Positions 46,668 to 59,361 of a stretch of DNA of 64,000 bases are shown here, one piece after another. This DNA is from Adiantum capillus-veneris (Eukaryota > Streptophyta > Polypodiopsida > Polypodiales > Pteridaceae), in contig CM043952.1 of NCBI GenBank assembly GCA_014529385.2, forward strand, positions 66,404,870 to 66,468,869, given 5' to 3'. The notes under the pieces were generated by a model. The model saw only the letters and a program-made list of their open reading frames with translations. It had not been told where the DNA came from and did not search any database. Position numbers and translations under genes: made by a program. Position 1 is the first letter of the stretch. Every line of letters begins with the position of its first letter.

Positions 46668-47886
46668 CTATATTGAATTTTTTGCGTTTTTATCTGGTTC
46701 TATGTCTGAGTGTTGTGGTTCTCCTTGTAATTCAACCTCCACATCTATTATCAAATTCTCTTCTATTTCGTCTACAGTGCATTGAGATACACCAACATTG
46801 AACTCTTCTTCATCTTTGGTTTGACAATCATACAACCAGGTTGGCATTTCCTCCTTGTAGCCAGCACTTTCGATGTGATTCAATAACTTTTCGTTGCAAA
46901 ACATTTACATTAATTTTTTTGCTCTATCTGCTAATAGTCTGTTGCGAATAGTGTTGTGAATATACTTGTACATACTCCAGTTTCTCTTTGAACTTGAGTT
47001 TGCTACACATTTGTGCGAGTAATTTCATTGCAAGGGGATGTAAGGTAGAGTAATGCTCTCCACTATTCATCATCCACGACTTCCATGCAGGTTGCTCTTT
47101 TGCCATTACCTGTACAATATCATTCGCAAAAGGACCTTCTTTTAATCTAAATGCACTCATTTCTTTGATGCAATCAATTCGGTCCTGAACGTTGGATAGA
47201 ATGTGTTGACCACGTGATAGAAATTTCTTACCACCTCTGTATTGGACATCAGATCTAAATTCCAATACTCTAGATCGAGTATGTAAGCAACGCTATGGAG
47301 TGCACTGTGAGATCTCTTCCACCTTGCATGAAAATACTTAGCCAAAATTTTTCATTGTTTGCTAGAGAATGGTAATCGCCACTTCTCTACTACAAACTCT
47401 TTCAGCTCTTTGGGATTTTCAAGACTCTATTGGACTGACCACCATGTCATCCACACTTTGCCCAAGTTTGGCGCCCTTTGATCAAGATTGTGGATCGGGA
47501 ACATAACTGGTATCATTACGTGGTATGCATCCATTTCACTCCTCCACCAAGTAGCCTTGTTTACATTGCCATGTAGACATGTAATTTTATCTTTCACTTT
47601 TTCTTTCTGCTCAAGATGCCATTCATCAAAGGCCGCACAATTAAATTTGTCAATCACAACGCATTTATTACGGAGAAGTGATTCCAAGGTAAAGAGTGTG
47701 TATAGAACCGAGTTTCAGCAGGAAGTTTCAACATCACTGACATGCGCATCCTATACAGATCCTGCCACTCCGTATATCAATCGCATATGTTCTGAGCATA
47801 ATCCCACTCTTTGCCAGGAGTTTTTTTATTCTTTGGCTTCTTTGTACCACTTGTGCCCGCATTTTGCTCCATTGCTTTTAAATTAA
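46668..47886 (-). pseudogene. hAT transposase remnant
   Basis: Minus-strand pieces in order. Near 47870-47720: KKPKNKKTPGKEWDYAQ. 47687-47427: ends NLGKVWMTWWSV, after WWRSEMDAYHVMIPVMF. 47345-47157: WKRSHSALHSVAYILDLEYW. 47265-46924: WMMNSGEHYSTLHPLAMKLL. The last matches the hAT dimerisation region (WW...G...P.L...A...L), but its SSSxxERN stretch reads SKLKFKEKLEY, so the signature is lost. Large parts of the catalytic domain are missing. Confidence 0.65.
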
Positions 47887-48860
47887 AATTGAAGACAAAA
47901 GAACCAGATGTTTAGTTTTTGAAACATTTTTCTTAATCAATATATATATTAAAATTTATAAAACATTCAATATGAAAGTAACCACGATGCACAATATGAA
48001 ATTTTCAATGCACGCTAGTCAATCCACATATCAATCACCTATATTGTGAGCAACCATACACATTGCAATGTAATCTATGCATGACATAATAACTATAACA
48101 ATGCTATGAATCTCTCTATGCAATTATTATTATAATGATTATTTATATGTCCACTTTGATTTGCAAACAATAAGATACATCTAATTTCAATTGCTACAAA
48201 AAAAACAAACAAAAGCAATAAAATATATGATTGGTCATTTCATGCACTAATAATCTACCGTAATACATAATGCACTCTCTATATAAACCAATGCATAAAC
48301 TAACACAAATAAATATTCAATATAATCACTCAATTGAGGACTACTTGTATCCAATGAAGGATTGTAGCCCACCCATGCAACCAATTCAATATATAAAAGC
48401 TATTTTAACCCAATTAAGGATTATAGCTCTTATATTGTGGAGTGACAAGTGTAAATCAACTCAAATGCAAGACTTCAAGGATCTTTATATGCCCGGTACA
48501 CCAGTATAGGATATCCGAACCTTGACTATCGACTCGTCATTTACATATGCTCATCTTCTAAAATCAATTACAGCCCTCATTTGGACCAATGGCTTCCTCA
48601 CAACGAGCATGATCCTCCAAGTTTTCAATTGTTTTGGTTTCGTACCTTTACGTCGGTAAACGAATTAAAAACATTTAGAAGTGGTTACCGAATTAAGAAT
48701 CACGTTCGGCCCAAAAAAAAAGACCAGTGACTCTATAACCTTAGATCAATTCACAAGGAGATGACTATACCTGGCACTTGGATACACTCCCCAAGGATTT
48801 GCCTAGTTAAAAGACCACGGTTAGCACACTATTTACATATATAATTATTCTTTCCGGGAT
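47887..48860. other. AT-rich non-coding arm of the hAT-type element
   Basis: No gene. Weak internal repeats of CAATATATAA and CAATTGAGGA/CCAATTAAGGATTATAG occur around 48320-48430. Confidence 0.4.
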
Positions 48861-49099
48861 TTTCCATTTTCTCGGCAGGCCCGTCGGGCTATTACATATA
48901 CCCGGTGGGCCCGCTAAGAAAATGGAAGAGCCTGGCGGGCCCCACAAGGAAAAATGGAAAACTCGGAGGGCTAACCGGCTCTATAGGTTTTTGGAGGTCA
49001 TAGTCAAAGTCACGTTAACAATTAACATGACCACGTGATTTTTTTATGTAAATACTAAAGTTATTGACGTAATCACCCAATCGTGATGATTACGTTAAT

Positions 49100-50290
49100 G
49101 AAATCCCTGATGACATCCCTAGTGAGATACCTCCAAAACCAGGGGATGATGAGACCATGCAATAGAGATTCTACTAGGAAGCTCACCTCCTAATAAACCT
49201 CCTTATTGAGTCTCACAAGCTCAACAAAAGGAGATCATGAGGCAATTGCATGAATTGGTGGAAAAAGTGATGGTGAGGCCTAGCTCCTCTCTATTTTGTT
49301 CACCAGTACTTTTAGTGCAAAATAAAGATGACATATATCACGTGGGTCGACTTTAGAGCACTAAATACAATCACTGACAAATGCTCTAGCCACATTCAAA
49401 CTCACGATGGACAAAAATCTTCAGGCCACAGAAATTCTCTTGAGGAGTACAAATGACACCTCTAGGTAATCTTTCAAGTTGTGAGAGAGAATAAGCTTTT
49501 CATTAATCAAAAGAAAAGTGATTTGTTTTTATAAGAGATTCAATATTCCGGTCACATTATCTCTCAAGATGGTATCCGTATGGATCCATCAAAGTTGGAG
49601 GTAATAAAAGCATGGCCTAATCCAAGGAATCTACATGAGCTAAGGAGCTTCATTGGTATGTGTGCATACTATAGATGCTTCATAGAAAAAATTTCTCAAA
49701 TAGTAGGACTATTACATGACTTAACAAAGAAGAACGCTAAATATTCATGGACTGCTAAGGAGCAGAATGCTTTTGACAACCTCAAAGAGAAGCTTACCTC
49801 TCAACCATTCCTCATGCTTCCGGATCTCTCAAAGCCATTTGAGGTCCAATGTGATGCTTGTGGTGATTGCCTTGGAGCAGTCTTGCTTCAATAAGGGCAT
49901 GCCATAGCATATGAGAGCTGAAGTCTCAATGCCGATGAACGGATCTTGGGAAAATAAGAAAAAGAGCTTTTAACTATTCTACATGCCCTAGACACATGGA
50001 AGCACTATATCTTTGGGGCTCCATTCATCCTACGAATGGATCACAAAGTCTCAAGTACTTCATGACGAAAATCAAGCTTCCCGACATGCAAATGAGGTGG
50101 GCAAATTTTCTTTTGCAATTTAAATTTCATATTGCTCACATTACTGGCAAGCACAATCAAGTGGTTGATGCACTTTCACAACGGCCAAGGGTAAATGTGG
50201 TGTCTATAGCAACTCACAATGATCTATATTTTATGATAGATGGGTCTGCTACTGACCAAGACTTTAAGTAGGTAATTACAGCCTTTGCAT
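49100..50290 (+). mobile_element. Reverse-transcriptase/RNase H parts of the gypsy fossil
   Basis: SKLEVIKAWPNPRNLHELRS and FIGMCAYYRCFIEKIS (49589-49700), then FEVQCDACGDCLGAVLLQ (49840-49894), are the connection and RNase H start of Ty3/gypsy elements. ITGKHNQVVDALSQRP (50140-50190) is the RNase H end. Confidence 0.85.
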
Positions 50291-50688
50291 TAGGGAATAA
50301 AAAGAAGAACCTTTTACCTTGAAGGATGGTTATCTTCCAAACGGAAATAGGCTATGTTTAACTCACCCATACAATAAGAAAGTCATGTATGAATCCCATG
50401 CTTCTCCTTATATGGGGCAAAGAAGGATTCCATAATCTACTCTTCAAGGAGTAGAAATATATTTCTGTTCGTCTATCATGAAAAGTAAACATGCAAGAGT
50501 ATGTTTCAAAATGTATGGTGTACCAAAAATTGAAATTTGATCGAGGGAAGCAAATTGGATTGTTTCAGTCAACATAATTAGCAAGAAAACACACTCTATG
50601 CCTGTCAAAAAGACTATTAAGACACATCGAACGGTAACCCACTCTAGATCTCAAGATTTCAAGTATCATGGCTTGCCAACATCCATAG

Positions 50689-50877
50689 TGAAGGGGATCG
50701 GGGAGCACCACAAACGAAGAGTGAGAGAGAGAGAAGGAGACACACACACGATGTGGGTGGGGAGACTCAAAAGAGTGAGCAGCCCCCTATACACTTATGC
50801 TATGTATAAGGTATACAAGTCAGTGGGCGCCCAGACTCTGGGCGGCCGGGCAAGGCACAGACGCCTATACCCCAACA
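50689..50877 (-). repeat. LTR of the young Copia-type element (3' side)
   Basis: 189 bases. Plus-strand ends are TGAAGGGG and CCCCAACA. It differs from 54452-54640 at one position. Confidence 0.9.
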
Positions 50878-51049
50878 ACCTCCCACTTAAAGGCGACTGT
50901 GCCTTTAAGCAAGGGAACCTAGTCTAAAGACTACAAAAGGTGAGAGAAAACCGCTCTCAACCGATGCCCACTGGCTGGCTGTGATCGTGTGCATCCGGCT
51001 GTCCTGCTCCCGTGTAAGTCCATACACCACCAGACGTACCGCACACGTA

Positions 51050-52850
51050 CTACAAGTATGTACGCAATACCTGCATATCTCCCTCGTGTACTATGCCATC
51101 ATTAGTCAACAAACGACTGACAACCCCAACTGCAAATGCTCCCACTGCAGCTGCGATATCCGGTCTCAAGATCAGCATCTCATACATGAGACCACCGAAT
51201 GCCGATGCAATGCTAGCGGGCCCTGCTAGCTCTACGGAGCATGCATCAATATATATATCCCTGGCAATAGGCATCTCTGACCGACAAGGCGTGTCAGCCA
51301 CATGCATCTCTTGACTGTCCACAAAAGACGCATCAACCTGTTGTGCAACCTCAGAGCAAACCAGCTGCTCTAGGTGTCTGCTGGAAGACATATCCTGCAC
51401 AACTATATCCCCATGCTCACTGTCGAGCATAGAAAGGAATGACTGCATAATCGCTGACATCTCAGCCTCCTCTGCAATCATCCACTGCAAACATGACCAC
51501 TCAATCTGCTGTGACTCACTAGAGCTCTCATGCTCTAACTCCGTATGCATAGACTCTTGCACAACGTCCTCCTGTTGTGACTCACTAGAGCAAGACCGCT
51601 CTACCTGTCTATCGATCCTGCATAGAAGTATCTCGCACAACTGACTCTCTGCTTTGCTCAGTCACTAGCAAAGCATGCATGTCTGACTCTGTCACCTCTC
51701 TGTGTGACTGCTCAAGTTGTGCCCAAACTGTGTGCACAACGAGCTCACTACTCTGCACTCCATGCAAAGTATCCTGCAACCCACAAGCAAAAAAGACTCG
51801 CCTGCTCTCTCGCTGTCTCCACGGCTGCATGATCACAGAGATAACACCGTCTCTCGCGTGATCCACATGCAATGGGTAACCTGTACCACTCCTGGCACCT
51901 CTCGCAATCACTAGCGAACCCAAATGCATCACAAAATCTCGCTCTCGTAGCGAAATCTGACATCCACTATCCCGTAACTGTCTGACTGAGATCAAATCCC
52001 GTCTCAGATCTGGCACATAACACACATGACGCAGGGTAAATCTCATACCACTGGGCAAGGACAAACATACGTCTCCTGTACCCTCAATGTCATACATAGC
52101 ACCATCAGCCATGTGCACATAACCAAGTCTCCCACTAGAAAACGTGCTAAACCACTCACGATGCGACGTGACATGGAAAGTAGCATCTGAATCTAGTAAC
52201 CAATGTGAAGACAATGTGCAATCCGATATGCAATCCGTAGACATAAGATCGTCTGAAGACAAGCTAGATGTAAATGTGACATTGCCATCACAAGCATACT
52301 CAGTAACCACCGTACTGATCTCACTAGCATCTGTCATGCCCAAATCTGCATCACGCATCTGTCGCCTCTGTTGTCTCAAACGCCTGAAACATCGACGCCT
52401 AATGTGCCCTCTATGTCCACAATGCCAACATGTCAAGTCTCTATGCCGTCGAGACTTGCATGTGGGATCAATCTATCCCATGGACATAGAAGTGGGACTA
52501 GACTCCCTAGTAGACATGGATACCGTGTACATAGCATGTAAACTCTGCCATAAAGCATGAGTTGTAGTCTCCCTCGAGACCTGCCAGTAAACAGACTCAA
52601 CCAGATGCAAACGAATCGTAGACATTGCTAACTCATCAAGATCATGCCAATCATCATCACTCATAGACTTGGGCTTCGCCGATAAACCACGCAAGGGTTT
52701 ATCCTGCCCCAAATCTGTCAATGCAACAAGCATATGTTCCTTCCAAGCAACAAAATCTGCACCATCAAACTGTGTCAGACCATAACGTTGGAAGTCAAAT
52801 GAAAAATCAGCCATAATGCTCGCAAAAGAGCAACCAACAATGAGTAGCAA
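51050..52850 (-). mobile_element. gag, knuckle, protease and RT-end parts of the young Copia element
   Basis: The minus-strand block near 52810-52500 reads FDGADFVAWKEHMLVAL (Copia gag). CWHCGHRGHIRRRC (near 52430) is the zinc knuckle. HWLLDSDATFHVTSHREWF (near 52200) is the protease. FGGLMYEMLILRPDIAAAVG (near 51170) resembles the end of Copia reverse transcriptase. Confidence 0.8.
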
Positions 52851-54451
52851 ATGTCAACCAAATCAGCCCTAAACTGGCTCGAATTGCATCAACAAAAGTC
52901 TGCAAATATGGCTGCAAATCAGCCCCAAAACAGCCCCAAAATTCAGCTCTTAAACAGCTGCATAAACAAGTCACAAATGTGTCCCAGATCAACCTACAAC
53001 TGAGCCATACATGGACACCTGCAAAGAGGAAACAATGGCTGAAAATTCAGCGCCCAAATAAGCCCTCAAACCTGCCTGTAAACTTGTAAACCTGTAGCTG
53101 AAACCTGCTGAAAAACCTCAAGCCATTAGTGCTCGAATCCGGCTAGCCACACAAGCATACATCACAATACTCACTCCTGTGAGTGTGCCAAGATAACTGT
53201 ACGCCTGTCAAACCCGTGAGCTAATCACCAAGCCCACACTGTGCGGTATCGATGCATACACATGCATAAATCTCCCACCTGCAGAGAACACCGCACGCAA
53301 ATGTTGAGTGCAACCCGCAATCTCTACCTAGATCGCATAAATGATGCGCATAAAACTCCTGGGAAAATTTCGCCAGAGTTTCGTCAGTAAAACGGCCACA
53401 AAACTAGTAACCAAACTGACTACACGCTCAAAACCATGAGCAACCAAAGCGCATCAAACCGCACTCCAAATGCATGCACCAATCTCCACACTTTGCATAC
53501 ATCATTGCAAACACCTGCAAATCTAGTACACAAATATCTGCTCTACTTGTGACTGCCAAAAAAGATGCTCGAGGCATACATTGCCGAGCTCAAAATGAAA
53601 TCACATTAGTCTCCCTGAGCATCAAACCACATAAGGCATACATCGTATCCTCCCACATGTGAGGAAACTTGCAGCAAATATCACTCTCACATCTGAGAGC
53701 AAACCATGTGTGGAATCCTCGACACACAATAAACAACTGCTGCTGCTGCAAAAAAATCAGCGTTCAGAATTTTAAAATTCTGATATGACGAGTGCGTCCG
53801 GAGTGTGCCAAAACCCCAAGGTAGACTCCTGGATCATATGTATCCGAGTCCGGGTGTGAAAGCTATGCCAAAAACAGTGTTTTTGGGACCCGAGAGTGCA
53901 CAAATAAACTTGTTGCTGTACCTGCTGTAATTCAAAGCATAATTTCAGCAAATAGACATCACCATCGCATCCGGAGTGTGCCAAAACCCTGACCTGAACT
54001 CCTGGATCATGTAGATCTGACTCTGTTTGACGGAGCTACGCAAAAAACTGCGTTTTAGAGCTCGAAAATGGCAAAAACGAGCTGCACACAGTCTTGAACC
54101 TGCTCCTGCTCCACTCTGCGTGATGCAATGTCCTCTCAATGCAAGCTCCAACACAAGAGCTCTGCCACAACAGCATCCAAGCACTCGAATGTCAAGCTCT
54201 CCTCCGCCGAGCACTTCTCTAACGAGCTCCACTGAGCTCAAAAGCTCCTCTCACCAAGGAAGCCGCAACCGCCTCCTCGACCAAGCTTGACCACACCAAG
54301 CTCCTAAGCTCCAAAGACAATGCTCCTCAAGCTAAAATCGCTCTCCGTGAAACTCCGCGACCGAACTCCATCGTCGAGAGCGAGCGAGCTATCGCCTCGA
54401 AGCTCTCAAAGCCGTCGTGCTCTCCGCGGTCACCATAGCTCTGATACCAAT
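52851..54451 (-). other. Leader region of the young Copia-type element
   Basis: On the minus strand this 1.6-kb stretch lies between the primer site and gag. It has no domain. GTGCCAAAACCC..GACTCCTGGATCAT phrases are duplicated at about 53800 and 53975. Confidence 0.6.
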
Positions 54452-54640
54452 TGAAGGGGATCGGGGAGCACCACAAACGAAGAGTGAGAGAGAGAGAAGG
54501 AGACACACACACGATGTGGCTGGGGAGACTCAAAAGAGTGAGCAGCCCCCTATACACTTATGCTATGTATAAGGTATACAAGTCAGTGGGCGCCCAGACT
54601 CTGGGCGGCCGGGCAAGGCACAGACGCCTATACCCCAACA
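54452..54640 (-). repeat. LTR of the young Copia-type element (5' side)
   Basis: Partner of 50689-50877, with the primer site just outside it. Confidence 0.9.
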
Positions 54641-54645
54641 CATAG

Positions 54646-55520
54646 TGTCAGACAAAGATCCTAGAATGACCAGTAATTTCTAGAAGAGTCTCTTTGAAAG
54701 TCTAGGAAGTAGATTAAATTTATCTTTTGGCCTATCATCCACAAACACATGACCAAAGTGAAATAACTAATCTAACGATTCTTGAATCTACTAAAAGCCT
54801 ATGTCATGGAAGTACACCAACATTATTAATGAGAGAAGTACCTACCTCTTATAGAGTATGCGTACAATGACATTGTACATACTTCTACGGGAAAAGCATC
54901 TTTCGAGGTTAAAGAGGGAAGATCCAAAAATCCCCTACTACTTAAGGTATATGGAAAGATCTTCGCTACTGCTGATGAATATAGCCGAGACTTACAAGAA
55001 TCTTTTCCAAAGAGTAAAAAGGGTTATATTCATCTTACAGCAAAGGCAAAAAGGGTTGCTGCTAATAAGCACAGAAGAGCCTTAGCCTTTAAGAAGAATG
55101 ATTTGGTCTTGCTAAAGTTTCTGGAGGCTCATCTAAGGCATACTACAGGTAAGATTCTTACGGGCCACCAAGAGTATTATGCTAAACTAGCAAAAAGATA
55201 CTATGGTCCTTTTTAAATTCTTAAGCCAATCAATGAGATGGCTTATCAATTAAAGTTTCCCAACCATTGGCTCATTCACAATGTTAACCATGTGAGACTA
55301 CTCAAAAGCCTTACAAAGGAGAGCCACAAAAAGAACCAATAATGGAGGACCCATTAGAGATCGAAGATCAAGAAGAGGTGATGCATCCCGAATCGATTCT
55401 TTCACACACAAAGACAAGGTCCTAAGAAACGGTAAGATTATCCAATGATATCTTGTTAAGTTTAAGAATTATCCTTTTAAAGATGCTAGATGGATAAGGA
55501 ACCTAGCTTAAGGATAATAT
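54646..55520 (+). mobile_element. Integrase and chromodomain-like end of the gypsy fossil
   Basis: Weakly preserved frames around 54700-55500 resume the retroelement after the inserted Copia copy. They include a stretch near 55180-55300 reading like the YYGPF...AYQLKFP..W.IHNVNHVRLL motif before the chromodomain. Broken in several places. Confidence 0.55.
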
Positions 55521-55915
55521 GAACCTTGCCAATGCTTACAATGCTAAACTATAGTAAGCAAATGAAAATGCATTTTAAATGAACAATGTTTTTGTTTTAT
55601 GAGACTCGTTCTCTTTATTTTATTGTGCACAAAATTTAAGAAGTATGCATGCCTAGGATCATGTTTGTGGTGACAACGTCTCCCAAACACCACGTAGAAC
55701 TTGTCACTCTACTTTGGAAGTGTGATATGGACTAAAGAGCAGACATGTTTGCGGCAACTAAGTCTCCCAAACCAAATGGATTAGTCATTCATTCTAAAAT
55801 GATTTCCTAGGGTAAAAAGGGATCCTCTATCCAACAAGAAACATGGACTAATGACTAAGCTTTATATTCTCTGCCTTATAGTTGAGGGACGACTATGATT
55901 TCAAGAGAGTGGTAA

Positions 55916-56772
55916 TGTCATAAAATATAATATCTAACTTTACCAAATGATTTTCTCATATTAAATTGATCACTTAATATGGGAAGATAAAAGGGACAAG
56001 AGTTAGGATATATATATGTGCTTTTAGACCTATCTCAACAGAGGACCAAAAGGGGAAATGGTTGCATCTCAATAGGGGTCCAAAAGGAGACGGTCTACCA
56101 AACAGCAAGGTGCAATAAGTGCTTCTAGATTTACCTCAGCAAGGGACCAAGAGGAGAGATGGTTATATCTCAAAAAGGGGTTCAAATGGAGGTAGTCTAT
56201 CAAAGAGCAACGTGCATCTAATGGAGCTTAAAAGACGTTAGGTTTAGCTTCATTAAAGACCTTCAAAAGTTAGTGTTAAAAATTCATTTGACCTTACGCA
56301 AGCTAGGGCTAACCTCGAGGTGGGAATCGTACCCAAGCATGAGGTGCTAAGACGCTTAAAGTGATTGTGGGAACCTTGCCCAAAGCTTGAGGTGATTTTT
56401 ATGCTTAAATGACTAAGGTTTTTGAAATGTTAAATTCAAAGATGAATTCTCAAAAGACATGAACGCCCATGCTTAATTGACTAAGGCTTGAAGTATTCAA
56501 TTCAAAACAAATGACTTAAAAAGTATAAAAGACACATGCGTACTTGATTGACTAAGTACTTTAAGTATTCAATCCAACCCAATTGACTTAATAAGCATAA
56601 AAGACACATGTTCAAATGATCCTCCACATGTGGCCCTCATGATGTGCTTGAACGCTATTGAATAGGTTTTAAAGGGGTCCAATGAGAATTTAGATACATC
56701 AAAATAAATAATTAAGTTCTTTCTCTTAAAGAGAAAAAAGAGAACACATGTCCAAATGAAATAATAAAATAA

Positions 56773-56813
<41 letters not shown>

Positions 56814-56851
56814 GGTGAACCAAGCATGAGAGGGGGGTATACTCTCCCCTC

Positions 56852-56882
<31 letters not shown>

Positions 56883-57441
56883 ACACATTCTCTCATTGTG
56901 TGGAGTGCAAAATGCAAGAGCTCCATCTCCTTCTCCAAACTTGTGGAGAAGTGGAGAGCCTACACCAATACTCTTGGCTATGGAATGCAAATCCAACCAA
57001 GAGCCATGCTTCAATGCTTAAGCTTGCTATCTGCTTCATCTTCATTACTATGCTATTATGCTATGCTAATCAAGAAGATTGATGATAAGTGAGGAACTAT
57101 TTATTTCTCCTATGGAATGTTTCTTCTTCCTCTTCCCTACCCTCATTCCCCGCTAGCTCTCTCCACCTTCGAAGGTGTTCGAGGCCTTGGGACTGAGCCT
57201 TGGGATAGTCAATGCTTTTTGCGAAGTCTATGTTAAGCTCATGATGCATGAATCTTTCCATCTTCATAGCATCACCAAGGTCACAACAAGTAACACAAAG
57301 ATTGTATTGTATCAAAGTCTCTCTTGAAGGGAGAATCTATAATACAAACGCCTTTTGGAGGGGGGGCCGGCTCCAAGTAAACCCGGTCCTTAATTCTCTT
57401 AATTCTACTATTCTCAACGTTCATATGCCATTCCCATAACA
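55916..57441 (+). repeat. 3' LTR of the 18-kb gypsy fossil
   Basis: 1526 bases, TGTCATAA..CCATAACA, preceded by a purine-rich tract and followed by the TTGCC target repeat. It contains a GA array (56774-56811) and C and CA runs (56851-56888), longer than in the 5' LTR. Confidence 0.85.
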
Positions 57442-57446
57442 TTGCC

Positions 57447-57796
57447 TCTATGTTAGTACAATCTTTTTTTCATTTGTTTTAAGGGGTATCTTGGGTGATA
57501 CCTTGGGGCTTGAAGGAGTGAAAAGTTAAAGGAAATGCAAAAGGAAAGGGAAATCCGTACATGGTGGGTCAAATTTTTTATATTTTTATTCCTTTTGACA
57601 ATTGATTTGTTTTTTAGTGCTTAATTACCTCACAAAAAAGGCAATTATGTCTAGAATTAATGAAGCAATCCATCTCCAAAGCCTAGTTTTATCATCTTGA
57701 ATTTCCAAAAAATTGAAGAATGATTTGGCATTTTATGAAAAAATATTGGGGGTGCTCTGTGAATTTTTGAAATTTGAGGGGTGGAGATTGGCACGT

Positions 57797-57861
<65 letters not shown>

Positions 57862-58278
57862 TGGTACATGCATCGCAAGGGGTGACGAGAGAAGGATATT
57901 TTTCTCTCGATGCATCAGGTGAGCACAATCGATGCACATGACAAAAGGCAAAGGAGCGATGCGCTACTACAATGGTAGAGACAACGAGGTCGCAGTGAGT
58001 GATGATTACCGCTCTCTCTCTCTCTCTCAACATAACAGATGTCGAGATTATGCATGGAATATCTCTCTCTCTCTCTCTCATTATTGCAGATGCTTGGCTA
58101 GAAAGAGCTTCCTAAGGAGTAGGAAGGAGACAATAGCAAGCAGGACGAGGAGCAAGTGGTGCAACTGCAGGGAGGCGGGAAACTCCATGCAGCATGAGTG
58201 CAGGTGTTTTGCAACGAGGTTCAGGCCATAGGGCTTCTCTCTAGTGCAAGACCGACCATGTCAAATGCATTTCATCAT
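57447..58278. other. Non-coding spacer with CA and CT arrays
   Basis: Holds a (CA)n array of about 32 units (57797-57860) and two short CT runs (58012-58027, 58064-58079), which share flanking AACATAACAGATG/ATTATTGCAGATG words. No gene. Confidence 0.7.
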
Positions 58279-58508
58279 TGTTGGAATTAGGGTTGTAGGA
58301 AAATACACACAACTTGGAGAAGACGAAGGCAGCTCAAGGACCACAACAAAGAGTGTATTGCACTTAGTGTGCAATGGAAAGATAGATAGCCCTAGAATAA
58401 TTGGCATATATACAATGCACGGGGAAAAAAACCTCCTATTGAGGGGGAAAATGCCCTAGTAGTCCTAAGTGTGTTCCCACACATCACTACCACTTGTATA
58501 TGGTAACA
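58279..58508 (-). repeat. LTR of the Copia fossil (3' side)
   Basis: 230 bases. Plus-strand ends are TGTTGGAATTAGG and TGGTAACA. An AGGGGCGA-type purine tract adjoins it on the inner side when read on the minus strand. Confidence 0.85.
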
Positions 58509-58674
58509 AATCGCCCCTAGAGTGATGCGGTGAACGAGAGGTGGCACATGAGTAAAGGGAAGTGCCATGCCTTGAGGACATGATTAGTCCACAAAGGGGA
58601 GTAATCCCAAAGCTTTCCAGAAAGCTTCCAACTTCTCACAAGACAATGCCTTTGTGAAGATCTGCAAGGTTGTC

Positions 58675-59361
58675 CTATGTTGGCACATAAGACAAGCTGA
58701 TCTCTCTTGCTGAGAGCCTTTCCCTGACATAGTGGTAATGCACCTCAATGTGCTTTGTGCAAGCATGAAAAACTAGGTTCCTTGCAACTGCGAATGCACT
58801 CTGACTGTCAGTGTAGATAGTGATGGCAGTGTTTTGTCCAACACTCAAATCAGCCATAAGGCGTTTGATCCATACACACTCAAGTGTAGCTGTGAAGACT
58901 GCCCTGTACTCAGTCTCACAGCTAGAAGTGGCCACACTAGGTTTCTGCTTGCCCAACCATGATACACATGAACTACCAAGCATGAAACAAAAACCACTTG
59001 TGGACACTCGCGTGTCAAAATAACCAGCCCAATCCGAGTCCGAAAAAGCATGCAACGCTAGTGGAAATGATCCCCCCTTGGGATAAAACAAGCCAAGATG
59101 TAAAGTGCCACTCAAGTAGCCAAAAATCCTCTTGATAGCCTGCCAATGCTTAGACCCTGGGCTATGCATAAATATGTTGACTTGTGAGACTGCAAATTGA
59201 ATATCCGGCCTCGTGTTGCATACATAAATGAGGCATCCAACAACAATTTGGTAAAGAGTGATATCTGCAAGATCATTAGCATCATGAAGACTGAATTTCA
59301 AACCTGTTTCCATGGGAATGGAAATAGGTTTGCAATCCTCAAGTCCAGACATACATAGCAA
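58675..59361 (-). mobile_element. RNase H part of the Copia fossil
   Basis: Long minus-strand frame with VGCLIYVCNTRPDIQFAVS near 59230, GYFDTRVSTSGFCFMLG, WLGKQKPSVATSSCETEYRA and HIEVHYHYVRE, the standard Copia RT-end and RNase H order. Confidence 0.9.

Larger units (their letters stand above)
43436..49099. mobile_element. hAT-type DNA transposon inserted in the gypsy fossil
   Basis: ATTAACGTA at 43436-43444 faces TACGTTAAT at 49091-49099. Further in, CCGGTTA (43522) faces TAACCGG (48972). Next to these are GC-rich subterminal hairpins built on CCCGGCGGGC and CGGGCCCG words (43560-43650, 48870-48950), as in plant hAT elements. A decayed hAT transposase lies on the minus strand inside. An 8-base target duplication was not found, so the exact ends are tentative. 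The insertion splits the retroelement between protease and reverse transcriptase. Confidence 0.55.
50689..54640 (-). mobile_element. Young reduced Copia-type element
   Basis: LTRs are 50689-50877 and 54452-54640 (189 bases each, one difference). A perfect CATAG target duplication lies at 50684-50688 and 54641-54645. On the minus strand the right LTR is followed by ATTGGTATCAGAGC, the initiator-Met primer site. Recognisable parts are a gag-like block, a CCHC knuckle, an aspartic protease and a short reverse-transcriptase-end-like stretch. It is a reduced, probably non-autonomous copy that would depend on another element. It sits inside the integrase part of the 18-kb gypsy fossil. The near-identical LTRs make it the youngest dated event in the window. 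Confidence 0.9.
39329..57441 (+). mobile_element. 18-kb Ty3/gypsy LTR retrotransposon fossil
   Basis: Its LTRs are 39329-40957 and 55916-57441. A perfect 5-base target duplication, TTGCC, lies at 39324-39328 and 57442-57446. After the 5' LTR comes a CATCAGAGC primer-site-like word. Parts in order are gag, zinc knuckle and protease (about 41.3-43.0 kb), reverse transcriptase/RNase H (about 49.1-50.3 kb) and integrase with a chromodomain-like end (about 50.3-50.7 and 54.6-55.5 kb). It has many breaks and two later insertions, 43436-49099 and 50689-54640. LTR starts differ by roughly 5-6% by eye. Confidence 0.85.

Noticed and set aside
43436-49099. An 8-base target duplication for the hAT-type element
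   Set aside because: The flanks at the proposed ends do not match over 8 bases, so the ends remain tentative.
51050-51640. Minus-strand frame as a novel host gene
   Set aside because: It lies between matched LTRs and ends in a Copia reverse-transcriptase-like stretch, so it belongs to the retroelement.
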